This document shows, in pieces, positions 13,624 through 25,488 of a DNA stretch of 64,000 nt. The notes under the pieces were generated by a model. The model was not told where the DNA came from. It saw nothing but the letters and a program-made list of their open reading frames with translations, and did not search any database. The DNA is from Kwoniella bestiolae CBS 10118 (Eukaryota; Basidiomycota; Tremellomycetes; Tremellales; Cryptococcaceae). The position numbers and the translations under genes were made by a program. The DNA lies in assembly GCF_000512585.2 (NCBI RefSeq), contig NC_089241.1:6466001-6530000 (forward strand), written 5' to 3'. Numbering within the stretch: position 1 is the first letter of the stretch; each line of letters begins with the position of its first letter.

Positions 13624-15891
13624 TTACAAAGCTCTTTCATGAAACTGCTTGGCTTCCTCCTCGGCTCTCTCAATACTCCAGCCGAACTTTTGCAAAACCT
13701 CCCCTAACCCTTCCGTGTTTCTGTATTTTCTCATCATATATATCCTCCAATCCACATCATTCTCTGGAGGATCGAAATCCGAAGGGATGTCACCCTGGAA
13801 AACTTCCCTAAACCCCGACTTTTTGTAAGCCGAATCGTAGTACCCGATCCTATCCAGACGGAGGTATAGTCTACCTTTGCGAACACAGTCCGCCAGGTTG
13901 GGATACCCAAGGTTCTCGTACTGCTTGACAAGAAGTTCTTCGGGATGGGTGAGTGAGTTGAGACCTTCTCGGACGTACTTGAAGCTTCGATTGAACAGCC
14001 AAGGGGTGGAGAACGCATCCTTCTTGGTAGTGACATATGCCCTGAAAGATAGCATACATGCCAGATCAAACTTACACTCAGAACGCGAATACAGATACTT
14101 TCAGAGATGTGTGAGAGAACTCTCCACTCCCAATCGATTATCCCAGTTACATTCCCTTCCAGATCGACCATCATCTCATCACCCTTCTTGTCATCATGCT
14201 TGATAAATAGCTCATCGGGTACCTTAGCCAGCTCCGTACAGCTTGATACTAATTCCCTCAATTCTAGATGCCATAGATATGCATCAACAGGATTTCGGCC
14301 TTGTAGTGCGTTAATATTTGTATGGTACGAAAAGTTTGGCACGATTTCCATTTTGCCACCATAGAGAGTCCTCTTTGTACCGAGATTTTCTGCTATGCCT
14401 CATATGCAAGAGATTGGTATTTTCAGCTGTGACTGAGCAGTGGGACCTGTACAACAACACTATCAATGTTTAGAGCCTCAGATCATGCATGCACGGAATC
14501 AATGGCGGGATACATTGAGACCAAGCAGTGCCACTTCGAATTTGGTGCGTCAAACTCAGTTCATTCCGGTTGTTAACATGAGGCGATGTGATTTGCGCCT
14601 GTTGGCATCGCTACAAGTGCTTCCAAATGAGCGAGACACCTACTGCTGGAGCCCTCAGCTGTCCTCTACCGATTCATGCAGATTTCATGCATATTTCATT
14701 GTATGGGCAGTTTATAATACCACTGACAAAAGAGGCAGCTATGGTGGCAAAAACGGAAATCGTGCCAAACTTTTCGTACCATACAATAGCGATAAAACGT
14801 AGTGCTGAATCGATCTTACTGAGATACATATCTTTAAGAGTTCTGAAAGGGCCCATGAAGTGAGGTGGATGAGGGTTCATGAAGCATCCTCTAGATACAA
14901 TCGGTCCAACTTCCACATCACCATTTGTTTGGGGGTATATACACCCAATCTTCTTAAAAGGTAACTTGAGATTTCGAAGCTGTATTTGAATTTTTGAGTA
15001 CTCATTGATGAAGCGTTGAAGTTGGTCTTCAGGCAAAGTGATCTCACCCATGTAGCCACTTCTTGGAACTTCCATGGGTGTACCGTCCATGAAGGTGAGA
15101 AAGAAGTAATCCAGTGTAGTCTCTATGAAGTTGATGATCAAATACATCAATAAGGATTGACTGTGTAAACGGAGTGAAATCGGAGAACATGATCATACCA
15201 TTTTTCTGCCCCGTCTCCCTCATATACCTTGGCAAGTATGCCCCAGGCACCGACATCCCATTATCTCGAAGTACTTTGAGAGTAGCTACCTCACTTTGTA
15301 TGACGGGTCCAGTGATGTCGGATGGAAGTTGATGACCTTGATTTTGTCTTACTCTAATCAACCATTTGACACCATCATCGAAGTCCAAGAGAAAATGAAC
15401 ATTGTAGGCGGCATACCATTTACACTCTTGAAGAGCTTCGACATTATCGGGTATGATGAGGGAGCAGTGATTGAGAGGACGAAGTTGTCTGACATCTTCC
15501 AATGTGTGATCTTTAGATTTATGCATTTGATGTATGATTGAGGTGAGCTGGAATGCAGATCATCAATGTAAGCTGATCGCGATCATTCAAATGCTAATTA
15601 TGGAGATGATACAACTAACATAGTGCCGTTCTGTATCCGCTTGAACTTCCCGTATGGCTGCCATGCGCAATTCCACGGTTTCCTGTACTTCCTAATCAGC
15701 AAGCGATGTCTCTGGCTTCCTGATGAGGCGATCCTATTTACCTTGGTTCTAGCTTTCTGACAAGGATGATGTTCTGGTGTGTTATGCTCAGAGCAGCAGA
15801 CGACATGACAAAGAGAGCAAATTGCATCCCACCGTAAGACTTTGGCTTGACAATCGATTGCCTCGCAGGGATATTCGATCAGTTCGGGCGT
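13624..15891 (-). pseudogene. family copy C, broken by start loss, a MITE and a lost donor
   Basis: Exon remnants (minus): 15891-15742, 15691-15620, 15558ish-15205ish (kinase N-lobe), 15122-14125 interrupted by 14786-14317, and 14041-13624. Domain order is as in B: AN1-like finger with all ligands, linker, N-lobe (GVKWLIRVRQ), C-lobe (FIKHDDKKGD, GIIDWEW), C-terminal module (PNLADCVRKG). Three lesions are visible. The codon where B, D, E and H have ATG is ACG (15891-15889), although an in-frame ATG lies upstream at 15969. A 470-bp inverted-repeat element splits the C-lobe between Ile and Asn. The donor after DWE-W, gt or gc in the other copies, reads ga. Outside the insertion the frame is otherwise open, so decay looks recent. 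Confidence 0.8.
14317..14786. mobile_element. 470-bp MITE (Tc1/mariner-like signature) inserted in copy C
   Basis: The two ends are near-perfect inverted repeats of about 48 bp (14317-14364 and 14739-14786), differing by about two bases. They begin (T)TTGTATGGTACGAAAAG. The element is flanked by TA on both sides (14315-14316, 14787-14788). Removing it with one TA rejoins the kinase codons exactly as in copy B, which confirms the ends. The interior has no transposase-length reading frame, so it is non-autonomous. The TA duplication suggests Tc1/mariner mobilisation; the family itself was not recognised. Confidence 0.88.
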
Positions 15892-16586
15892 ATTGAGGAC
15901 TGAGCGAGCTTCCAAGCGGAGGACAATATGGGTGATCAGGGAGTGGCGAGGGGATTGATAATGAATCAAGAGAAGTATCGTATTCCAGAATGATGAGGTT
16001 CAGTCAAAGTCGAATACCAAGTGAAGTTTTGATGCAAGCGAACCTTGCATGGCGCTAAGAACTCAGACACGGATCGCAAACAACCAATCCATCAATTCAA
16101 AGAAAGGTGGCACTTTTAGTTGTGTCTGGATTAGTGTGTGGCATTTGCCCCACTCACACACCTTGACAAAGATCAATGATGGTTGATGTGGGAAGATTTT
16201 GTCCGCATCCTCGGTCAAATCTTGCCTGATGCGTACCTACAGCGTCCATAATCACAGCATACGGTCTTCAACCGGGTATTCGGCCAGAAGTTAGGACGTT
16301 TAGAAATGATTGCGATATATGGCCAGCAGAAACCCATTCTGCGCACTAGGACAGAATGCTATTGGATGATAGATCATGACCCGTGTGGGTGGGTGAGTCG
16401 AGGTCGAGAAGCTGAAGCCAAGTCTTTGCTTGTTTCTTGACCTCTGTCCGTACAGTGCCGAATATACTCTTGATGCCTCGACTTTCAGTCGTTTTCAGCT
16501 CCGCACTGCGCATACGCATCGAGAAGCGCAGGAGACGTCTCCTCTTACAACGAAGAGTGTAAACTCCCGTCAATCCATCTCACGCA
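15892..16586. other. intergenic region between copy C and a TATA-driven unit
   Basis: No coding exon fits here. The first ~80 bp carry the upstream in-frame extension of copy C (ATG at 15969). The rest lacks a convincing frame or RNA gene. Confidence 0.4.
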
Positions 16587-16593
16587 TATATAA
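16587..16593 (+). promoter_or_regulatory. TATA box (TATATAA)
   Basis: TATATAA is followed by a ~130-nt CT- and CAA-rich leader (16620-16726) typical of fungal 5' untranslated regions, and then by the ATG at 16727. Orientation and spacing point to transcription to the right. Confidence 0.5.
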
Positions 16594-16726
16594 CAGCTAC
16601 ATCTTGGATCGATTGTAACCTTTATCTCTTCATCTTCATCTTCAACTACAATCCAAAACTCAGCCCCTCGTTATTTACTACCAATTCTACCTTCAGATAA
16701 TTCAATCGTCGTTCCACAAACTCATC

Positions 16727-17153
16727 ATGTTCGTACATCCTCGTGTACTGGTCCACGCGATCCTTGATAGGTACATTGGGCTGACAAGTGATCCAGGGCT
16801 TGTCCTAGCTGTCTCAATATCGTTGGCTCAAGAAGCGGTGGTGACTACTGCTATTTCCGTGAGTGGTCTATCATGATCAGACCCCCATGGTCAACTATCG
16901 TGTTTCAACATGAGAAGACATCGCTAATCTAGTAAACTGATTAAGTCTCGAACAGACGGAGGTACCGCGGACCCGGTACATGCGGTCTATCAAGTCCCGT
17001 CCACCAACAACATTACTTCCGGTTCCACATCCAACAGCGGAACCGACGCTAACACCAGTACTTCCACCGACACCAACAAAGATAACAATAGATCTTCTGG
17101 TGCGACCTTTGGGCAAAAGTAGAGTGAGCAGTTTGATTGATGCATGTACCTAA
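16727..17153 (+). CDS. small spliced gene of unknown function (tentative)
   Basis: Candidate exons 16727-16742, 16797-16858, 16956-17153 give 91 residues with closing phases. The predicted start MFVHPRLVLAVSISLAQEA resembles a weak signal or hydrophobic leader, followed by a Pro/Thr-rich stretch. The third exon can also be read in a second frame ending at 17122, giving an Asn/Ser/Thr-rich peptide, so the frame is uncertain. The support is mainly the clear TATA box, the pyrimidine leader and the gtgagt donor at 16859. No homologue was recognised; it might be non-coding. Confidence 0.3.
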
Positions 17154-17395
17154 CAGCTTCGAGCTGGAGAGAGCCCTTGTTGATGACTCAGACGCAACGC
17201 TCTACTACAAACATACCATGCACCCTCGTATAGAGGTGCTGATCTGGAGGTGGGAGGGTTTGATTCGGCTGAAGTCGAATAGGTTCGTAGTGTATATGAA
17301 AGCAATGATATGACCTGATGTATTTGATTCAAGATACTCCCGGAAAGAAGATACGTATGCTGTACTACGAAAGATCCCAAAGACGAGATCTTGCC

Positions 17396-17539
17396 GAGTG
17401 CGGAAAGACATTCATGATTTGCATCCTTGTTATGAATCTCACATCAAACGCCCATGCACAATCCACACTTGATCTGATACCCGAGCAAGGTGTTGGTACA
17501 CTCTGGGTGATCACACTGATATTCGATCATTTCCGGCAT
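17396..17539 (-). pseudogene. family copy D: solitary AN1-like finger with an internal stop
   Basis: The frame starts MPEMIEYQC and follows the family finger up to the fourth Cys. An in-frame TGA then falls immediately before the fifth Cys. Reading through the stop restores CEIHNKDANHEC, the last ligands at exact spacing. No linker, kinase or C-terminal exon follows on the minus strand before about 17150. It is a truncated relic, head to head with intact copy E 445 bp away. Confidence 0.78.
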
Positions 17540-17984
17540 ATTGCTTGTCGCTGACTTTTCACTATAGTAGTTGAGGTCGAAGAACGACTCAGTTATGAGA
17601 AACAGCATACACATTTCACACTTGTTGGACTGACCGTGAGTTTGTACATATGCATGACGACCGGAAGGATGTTGATGGTGACCATGTGTCGCTGTGTATC
17701 GACAAGAAGCATAGAAATCAATTTCAAAGGACAGTCTGTGGGCTGTGTATCTGATGGTAACCACGACACAAGCTATGGGCATCAGAAACACACAGCTGGA
17801 CAGCAGAAGGAAAAACACGACACCACGATACCACGATACCTCGAGGACAGACATGAACGATGTGCTGCTTATTATGCTTTACTTTGTTTCTCTCTTATCC
17901 ACTTCCAGCATGACTCAGTCCTGCATATACCCAGCCCGTCCAATAGTCCATTGAACGATACGATCAAACTCCCAACAGTCAAAA

Positions 17985-19914
17985 ATGCCAGAACTGATCG
18001 AAGACCCCTGCAGCTCACCCAAGTGTACCACTCCGGTCCTTGGCTGGGAAGCCAGATGTCAATTCTGCTGTGTCGTATGGTGTGCCGAACATGACACGGA
18101 AGAGAATCATGAGTGTGTCAAGTTGGCCAGACTGGTATGCACTGTTCATTGTATTGGTGGTTCTTGATGCTAAGCTCATCATACATATCATGCCATAGGG
18201 GTGGGATGAGAGGAGGGAAGCGCTCCTCAAAGTCAAGGAAGCCAGAAAAGAGAGGGATGTACGTGTATCTTCCTTACCACTTGCAGAGTAGAAGGGTTTA
18301 CGGTAACTGACAAACATTGATACGATAGCTCCAGAAGGTCATCGATCAAGTCACAGCCCACCAATCTGACCTTCAGAAAGAAATCCACAGCCTTAGACCA
18401 GGCTATGAATGTAAACTCACCATACCCGATCTTCAAACGCTTTTAGAGTCCAAATGGTACGCAGGTCTCAACGTGCATTTCCTTATCACCTTCGCGAACG
18501 ACGAGACCAAGTGTCTGTTGAGAGTACGACAACCATATGTACCTCCCCCTCCGACCGAGATTGTCGATACGGTCACCACAAGCGAGGTTACCACTCTGAA
18601 CTATCTGAGGGGTAATGGTATACCTGTTCCAGGTGCATGGTTACCCAGACATCTTAGCTCCGATCTTCAGCGTATGTCCATGTCCATCCTCACTTGACCA
18701 GAAACAGCAACACAAAGATTGAGCTAACGAGGGTGACATAGGTTTTCCCTTCAACTACTTCATATACGAATTCATGCCAGGTAAACCCCTGAAACTCGAT
18801 AAAGACCCCTTCAATCCCCTCGACTTATCTGCAGACGGTATCCGAAAGTTTGTCGAAGAGTACGGCAAGATGCAGATCCAGCTCTCCACCCTTCCCGTTC
18901 CGCTTCCCAGACCAAGGATCGGATGCCTCTTCCCTAGTTCTGAGGGTGACGAGAAAGTGGAGGTCGATCCATGGGTTGGAGGAATGACATTCATGAAACC
19001 CCATCCACCATATTTCCTCGGTCCATTCAAAACACAAAAAGAACGTTACCTCGCTCATATAGACGCTACCCTCGAGTATATCTCGAAAGGAGCGTTGTAC
19101 AAAGAGAAAATCATCGATGATTATCTGTGGCATCTGGAGTTGAGGGAATTGGTGGAAGCATCGAAAGTGTTGGATAAGGAGATCAAAGAGGTCTTTGTGA
19201 AGCATGCGGATGAACGGGAAGATCATTTGATGGTAGATGAGGAGAGGAATGTGGTGGCTGTGTTGGATTGGGAATGGCAAGTTGAATTATCCCAATCCCG
19301 TCTGACTCCGAAATGATCAGTCATTGGCAAATTACGGTGCAGTGGCTGATGGCAGAATGGACTTGGATGATAGGGCCTATGTGACGACAAAAGAGGAGGC
19401 ATTCAGCACACCCAAGATCTTCAACCAGGATTCTACGTACACTGGTCTAGGGGACAATTCACTTCGAGAAGCGGAGAAACTCCTGATAGAGTATTACGAG
19501 GGAGCCGGCCGACCCGACCTTGCAGATTGCGTGAAGGGTGGTAAGCTCTACACCCGGTTGGAAATGATAGGAAATTACGATCCGATGTATGTGAAGTGGG
19601 GTTTCAGGGAGATTTTTGGTGAAGACATACCAGCAGATTTTAATCCGCCTAGACAAGATGTGGAGTGGAGGGTTTACATGATGAGGAGGTATGAGGGGCA
19701 TGAGGGGTTGAAGAAGGTTATGCAAGAATATGGATGGTCGATGGAGAGAGCGGAACGAGAGGCCGAGGAATGGAAGATCAGGAATGAGAAAAGTTCAAAG
19801 AAGTTTCGGGAGGAGTACGCGAAGGAGAGGGAAAAGATGCGTGAAGAATTCAGGAAGGAGTATGAGGAGAAGAAGAAATCTGAATTGACGGGTTATTCGG
19901 TTGATAAAGAATAG
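17985..19914 (+). CDS. family copy E: AN1-like finger plus APH-like kinase, intact, with a GC-AG intron
   Basis: Exons: 17985-18134, 18199-18258, 18329-18671, 18742-19276, 19374-19914; phases 0, 0, 1, 2 close; 542 residues. Exon 1 (50 codons, MPELIEDPC) is the AN1-like finger, exon 2 a charged linker, exon 3 the N-lobe (KCLLRVRQ, TSEVTTL), exon 4 the C-lobe (HLELRELVEA, VFVKHADERED, VLDWEW), exon 5 the C-terminal module (RPDLADCVKGG) with a long Lys/Glu-rich tail. The last intron starts with gcaagt instead of gtaagt. If it is not removed, the protein ends 12 residues after DWEW and lacks the C-terminal module, so splicing could switch isoforms. It is convergent with BUD20. Substrate unknown. 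Confidence 0.82.
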
Positions 19915-20158
19915 GCTAAATTGTACTGCAATATATCATGTAGATTATCATATCATTTGTGTTATATAAAGATGAGAATGGAGCTTGGTTTGGACTGATA
20001 AGAATGAACAGTCGGTGCAAGAATGCGCGAGACGAATCCTTGTGGAGTTGAGGTCGAGATAGAGGGACAGCTCGAGAATGATGAAAAAGCAGAATCCATA
20101 ATATACAACATGAATACAGAATCTATAGAACATACCGAACATTCAAGTCCATATCCGA

Positions 20159-20915
20159 CTAAGCAGTGCCCTCCTTTTTCTCTCCTTCCTGGTTGCTCAT
20201 GCCTTCAAACTTCTTGACCACCTCCTCAACACCCCTCTGTCTATTATCTTGTCCCAATCCAGCGGCTTTCTCAGCTTCGGTGAGTGTGTAAGCGGGATCT
20301 CGGAGCTCCTTCAAACGACGTCTGGGAGGGGAACGAGACATCAACACTAGTCCATTGTTCGTTGATATGTTTCTGTTATGATCAGGACGGACATGACTAC
20401 TGAATATACAGGAACAATAGACTTACTTGTGTACTTTGGACTTGGTATGGTTCCTCAACGCCAAATCGGTTTCATAGTATTTAGCACATTCGACGCAGTA
20501 CTATCAATGGACACATCAGCTGGAAGAACTCCGAGCATGAACACCTAGCTGAGACCGTCGTGCTTACATGCTGACCCAATCCAGGTTTATCCTCGTCTAT
20601 CTCCTGTCTCTCCAATTTGGCCCTGTTTCCAGGTCGGAGATCAATCTCAATTTGGTCTAGGTCCTTGACTCTGACTCGCGTTCGGGCTAGCCGGTGGACG
20701 TCTCGTCGGGCGTGGTGTGTTCTGTTTCGTGTATGATGGCATTATAGGACGTAGGAAGGTTGGTCATTCCAATAGGTGGGGTAGGAAAATTGACGAGTGG
20801 AAAAAGGAAGAACGGAGCATGGCGTTGATCAGCATATAATTTTTGAATGAATATCGTACCGATAGCTTGACTGTAGAGTGATAGCCACTCACCTTGATCT
20901 CCTGAGTCTTCCCAT
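20159..20915 (-). CDS. BUD20: Bud20/ZNF593-type C2H2 zinc finger, 60S ribosome export factor
   Basis: Exons (minus): 20915-20893, 20721-20568, 20500-20427, 20321-20159; phases close; 137 residues. It starts MGRLRRSRTHHARRD and contains DKPGLGQHYC and a C-x2-C-x12-H-x5-H finger followed by KVHKRRLKELRDPAYT, strongly diagnostic of Bud20/ZNF593. The family protein binds late pre-60S ribosomal particles in the nucleus and helps their export. It is divergent from FRA10AC1. Confidence 0.92.
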
Positions 20916-21256
20916 TGTGTCAGCAGGTCTATCTGTACTATCTTTTGAGAGTGACAAGTCTAATGGAGGTAACAACAACAAATCGTAAAAACCTCTCTCT
21001 CTCTGTCAGTTGGAGCTGGAAAATCAAAAAAATCTGAACAGCACAACGGGATCAAATTCGACTGCAGGTGGGTGGCAACTACCTGTAGATGGGTAACGTA
21101 TATAAGTAAATCCCATAACATTGTCTGCATCGAACATTACTCTCATGGTGAACTATTTATGCATGATAGGTCGAGACATCCACTAGATACCTTTATCGCT
21201 CTTGACCAGGCTCTGTTAATATCCATACCAGACCGAACCTGTGGAAACGCAATGCG
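20916..21256. promoter_or_regulatory. bidirectional promoter region BUD20/FRA10AC1
   Basis: About 340 bp lie between two divergent start codons. A CTCTCTCTCTC tract lies near 20994-21004. No frame or specific factor site was recognised. Confidence 0.4.
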
Positions 21257-22405
21257 ATGAGCTGGAAATCAGCCGGTCAACTAATCTCAGGCCCACCCTC
21301 TGCCTCCCTCCCTACCTCTTCATCCTCATCCACTGAACCTGTATACAAGCGTCTTCGTCCCAACTCCCACGTTTCATCGGCCTTTCAAAGAGATACAGCC
21401 CACCTATCTCATTATGGCGCCAATCCCGACCTTGTATCTGCCGAGCTGAAAAGTAGGAAATCAGATTGGGATGTTGTAAAGGAGAATCACAGACTCATAA
21501 GGGATGACGAGGAACCACAAAATGTCAGTTGGGAAGAGAGGGTTGCGAGGGCTTATGAGAGTAGGTTGTTTAAGGAGTTTGCTTTGGTAAGTTCACTTTG
21601 CTCTCCGTCCTACTCTATATATATATGACTTTATCACTCCACCTTTGGTGGTATGGTCTTTCCGTCGAGCTTTGTTAGCTGATACCTCTACGATACAACG
21701 CAGATCGACCTGAAACACTATAAATCCCATGCATTCGCACTCCGGTGGCGTACCGCACCAGAGGTAATCAACGGTACAGGCGAAGATACCTGTGCCTCGC
21801 TGCGATGCAAATACCACCAACCGCGTACCATACCATCCCAAGAGAAACGAGGGAGAGAAATAAGTATATCAAATCTACGGTTCAAAGACCCCGATGCGGC
21901 TAGTTCAACCCATCCACCGTCTAGCAGGATAGATCGTGGGGATGAGGGAGAGGAGGAGGGGGATGTAAGGGAGATACCACCGCTTAGGAGTTATGAATTG
22001 CCTTTTGTGTATCTTGAGAGTGGCGAGAGGAAGGAGGCGTTGGTTAAAGTTAGGTTGTGCGGACGGTGCGAGAGGAAGCTCAAGTGGAGGGGTGAAGAAA
22101 AACACAGGAAGTCAAAAGATAAGGATGGGCATAGGCATAGAGATGCAGATCGAGGTAAAGAAAGGGATAGGGATGGAAGGGGATCAAAGTTGAGGAAAGG
22201 AGATGATGAGCGCAGAGGGAAGGAGGTCAGCTCGACTGATCCGTCTGGAGAGGAGGGAGAAGGCATTGAGTATAGATCCGGCGACAAGAAAGGAGACCAA
22301 GGAAGACACAGTAGTACCAGGCATAGATCGCGATCAAGATCAAGGTCCCCTTCACGACGTAACGACTCTTCAAGACATCACGAATCCTCACGACATCGTA
22401 GGTAA
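21257..22405 (+). CDS. FRA10AC1-family protein
   Basis: Exons 21257-21586 and 21704-22405, phase 0; 343 residues. The core has HLSHYGANPD, WEERVARAYESRLFKEF, YKSHAFALRWRT and two Cys pairs (CASLRCKYH and CGRCERKLKW), the zinc-binding pattern of the Fra10Ac1 family. The C-terminal ~110 residues are Lys/Arg/Asp/Ser-rich with RSRSRSPS, an RS-like tail usual for spliceosome-associated proteins. The family is linked to spliceosomes; the exact role is not clear from sequence. Confidence 0.85.
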
Positions 22406-22601
22406 TAGACATATTTGTGCATGATTAGGTTGTACAGTATAATAGTCTATATAGCACATTTCAGATTCACACATAAGCATGTATTATATGGGTAGACACT
22501 AAAATTCAAATATCGTTGTTATATTACAGCTTGCCATGATAGACTTAAAATATACCATCGAAAATCAACCGCATCCGCTATTGTCTTCCATGGTCACACC
22601 C

Positions 22602-25488
22602 TCATACACCGTCTTCAATTTCCTTCTCCAGCTCTAAATCTTCATCATCCACCTCATTATCATAATCGTACTCCTTCTCTGCCCCTACATCCTCGCTCCC
22701 GCCATCTCGTTGAACAACGCCCGATCCCGGTGGTATTCCACAATCAAACTCCCTACTGATGTTAGCAATCTCCTCATCCTCTTCGTCGAACTTGTTCGTT
22801 TTATCATACGTCATTTCATAACTGTAAGTATTATTCATCTGATTATAGGCCGACGGCTGGGTCGGACTGAACGCCGAAACCTGGGTCTGGATTTGAGTTT
22901 CGGTCTCGTTGAGTAGAAACCCAAGACTTTGCTTGCCTGGTAGTCGTGGGAATACCGAATATTCCTCTTGGTCATAGTCGTATTCAGGATACGAGTTACC
23001 CGGTTGGGTATATTGGGGATTATCGACAGCTTGTGATGGACCAGCTGGTGGTTGGGAGTGGTTGCCGTGTGAAGAGTCACCAAGTTTGAGAGGTTGTTGT
23101 GGTTGTTGTGATTGATCTTGAAGGATCGGCGAGTGGTCCTGGGAATGGTGTGAGTGGACTCGAGATTGTTCATCCGGATTTGAGCTATCAGGTACATGGT
23201 TTGAACGATGTTGCGCAATCTGCGAGTGATCTTGAACACCTTGTGAGTATTTTGATTGTTGTTTAGCGGTACAGGGTGAGCTACGATGTAAGCCCTGTGA
23301 AGCACAGGCGAGAGTCTGACTTTGTGAGTGAAACTCGTCCGGTACGGAATGGTAATGTGAGCTAGAGGATTGACCCGAGGCTTGAGAATGGCGTTCTCGC
23401 GAAGGATAAACATCATATCGTGAATGCGGATTGTGGAAGGGATTATGAAGATAATCATGGTAATCTGCATCAGTATCGAGACCGGTACATCGATCAGTAT
23501 CTTCCTGCTGATAAGGAGATTCGTTCTTGGTAACAACGCCTTGTTGCGGAGAAGCGGTATCTTCAGTATGGTGCCTTTGCTGTGATTGTGTTTGGCTTAC
23601 GACTTCAAGTTGCGCTTCCATTAGACGTACGATTCTGGTGAGCTGCGATGCCTATGGGTATTCAGCGTCCTTCAATGCCTATACCGTGCAAAAGTTTTGA
23701 TCCACATAGCATGCACTCACCAAAGGCTCGAACCCTTGCTCTAAGACCACCCCAAAGACAAACTCCTCTAAATCCGATGACGACATATAGTATATCCCTA
23801 TTGGGTACAAAGATTGAGGAGGTGCGCTGTGATGATCGGAAGAGGAGGTATGATGGGCTAGTCCGGACAAATGCGAGTTCTACTCATATCCGTTGTCAGC
23901 GATGTTTTCCCTAGATTGGGATGACTCACTTGACTGACCTGTTCCTCTTCTTCCAGCTCATCCTCCAGCTCAGATCTCTTCCTTTTGCCCCGTCTCACTC
24001 TTTCAGCTTCCGACTCTCCTTGTGTCAACATAACAGGATGACTTGCTTCTGGGAGGCGTTCTGAAGAGCCCTCTTGCCAAGTAAATGCGTTTGAAGGAGA
24101 TATGATGTTTGGGCGTGGTTGCGACATTGAGCGCTGAATGATCAGGTCCTGGCTGTTATGTGGAGATTGAGAGAAGGAGATAAGAGGTTGATCTGGTGTA
24201 GTGTCCGTAGTCTTAGTATGATTCCGAGATGCAGATGGAATGTTACGCGAAAAGCTTGACGATAGCTGGGTTTCACTGTTTTGGGAAAACCGTGTACCAC
24301 CTTGAGAGTGGAAAGGTCCTTGTGAATTGGCCCAAACATCGGCAGTCATAACACCTTTATCTTCGTATGCCGGATGAGATTTCGATTGGACAATCGTGTC
24401 GCGTGGTAATGAAGGAGACTTCAGTTTCATACGATTAGGAGCTTCTTCAGGAGGTGTTGGTGAGGGTTTGAAAGTCCCTAATAAGCCCCTCTTCAATCTT
24501 TCGGTAGCTTCGTCATGAGGAGATGGCGTCAGCTCTTCGCCTAATTGCACTGTTCCTACCCGTTCTTTCTGCATTGTAGAGTCGTTGGTGCTTAAGGGGA
24601 TTGATGTGGTCAGAGGCTGATCCACAGCTTTTTTAGCTTTTGTGTTTGTTCTTGAGCGTTGTTGTGTAATTGACGTCTGCTGAGACTGCAACTGTGATGA
24701 AGTTCGCCTTTTGACTGATTTGGTGGGGGAAGAGAAGGGGAAACTGCGAATGGTCGATGCTTTCGATGGTGACGAGAGCAGGAGCTGAGACGGTTCTTCT
24801 GAAAAGCCTTGGCTTTGGGGCGTTGTATTGGATGTGGATTCGACGATGTTGAAGAACCCATCCATCATTCGGAGAAAGGATCTACAATCCTCTGCTGAAG
24901 TGAAAGCAAGCTGAAAGGTTTCTCGCATCTGAACGCAGGTGTGAGCATTAACGGTGCTCAAGTGAGATGAGAGAATGGAAAAGATCCAACCTTACCTTCA
25001 TTCCGGATATCATTGGCGTCTGGATCGAATCGTACCGTACAGCTGCACTTGACGAGCCGCAGGTGATCCTGCGCATTGCGGAGCCAGAAGATGAGAGTGG
25101 GCTGAATGTCTGCTTGACCTACCAGATAACAAGGTATGTATTAGCTATAGTCTCGTCTCAAATAAAAAATCACTGTAAGGCTTATGTAAACCAAACGTAC
25201 AATGGGTTTTCCTCGGTGTACAAGGTGAATATCCATCGACGTGTAAGGCAGGGTGTAAATCGTCAACGTTATATCATCGGAGCTGTTACAGATCAGCTAA
25301 GTTACCAAGTCCTAGCCACAGACACTCACATGGTACTCCATTTCGGCTTGATCTTGGTTGATACGGGTATCAGTCTCGGTTCGGTTACCATAGCTTTGTC
25401 AAGCTTGACTGTAAGCGGTGGGGAGGTTCAACATATCAGCTTTGTACACCAGGAACGGCGATGGCAACTTACAAGTCTGGCTGCTCAT
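22602..25488 (-). CDS. REC114-like meiotic recombination protein (tentative), with a long disordered tail
   Basis: Exons (minus): 25488-25473, 25408-25330, 25282-25201, 25118-24996, 24928-23930, 23879-23721, 23651-22602; all phases close; 835 residues. Residues 1-130 look like a PH-type beta fold ending in a helix (RETFQLAFTSAED then CRSFLRMMDGFF), the layout of Rec114. A ~320-residue Ser/Pro/Gln-rich region follows, then a conserved-looking helix (DLEEFVFGVVLEQGFEPL, LTRIVRLMEAQL). That matches Rec114: PH domain, disordered linker, C-terminal Mei4-binding helix. Unlike usual Rec114, another ~340 residues of Gln/Ser/His-rich and acidic sequence follow. If right, it acts in meiotic double-strand break formation. 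The assignment rests on architecture, not on diagnostic residues. Confidence 0.5.
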
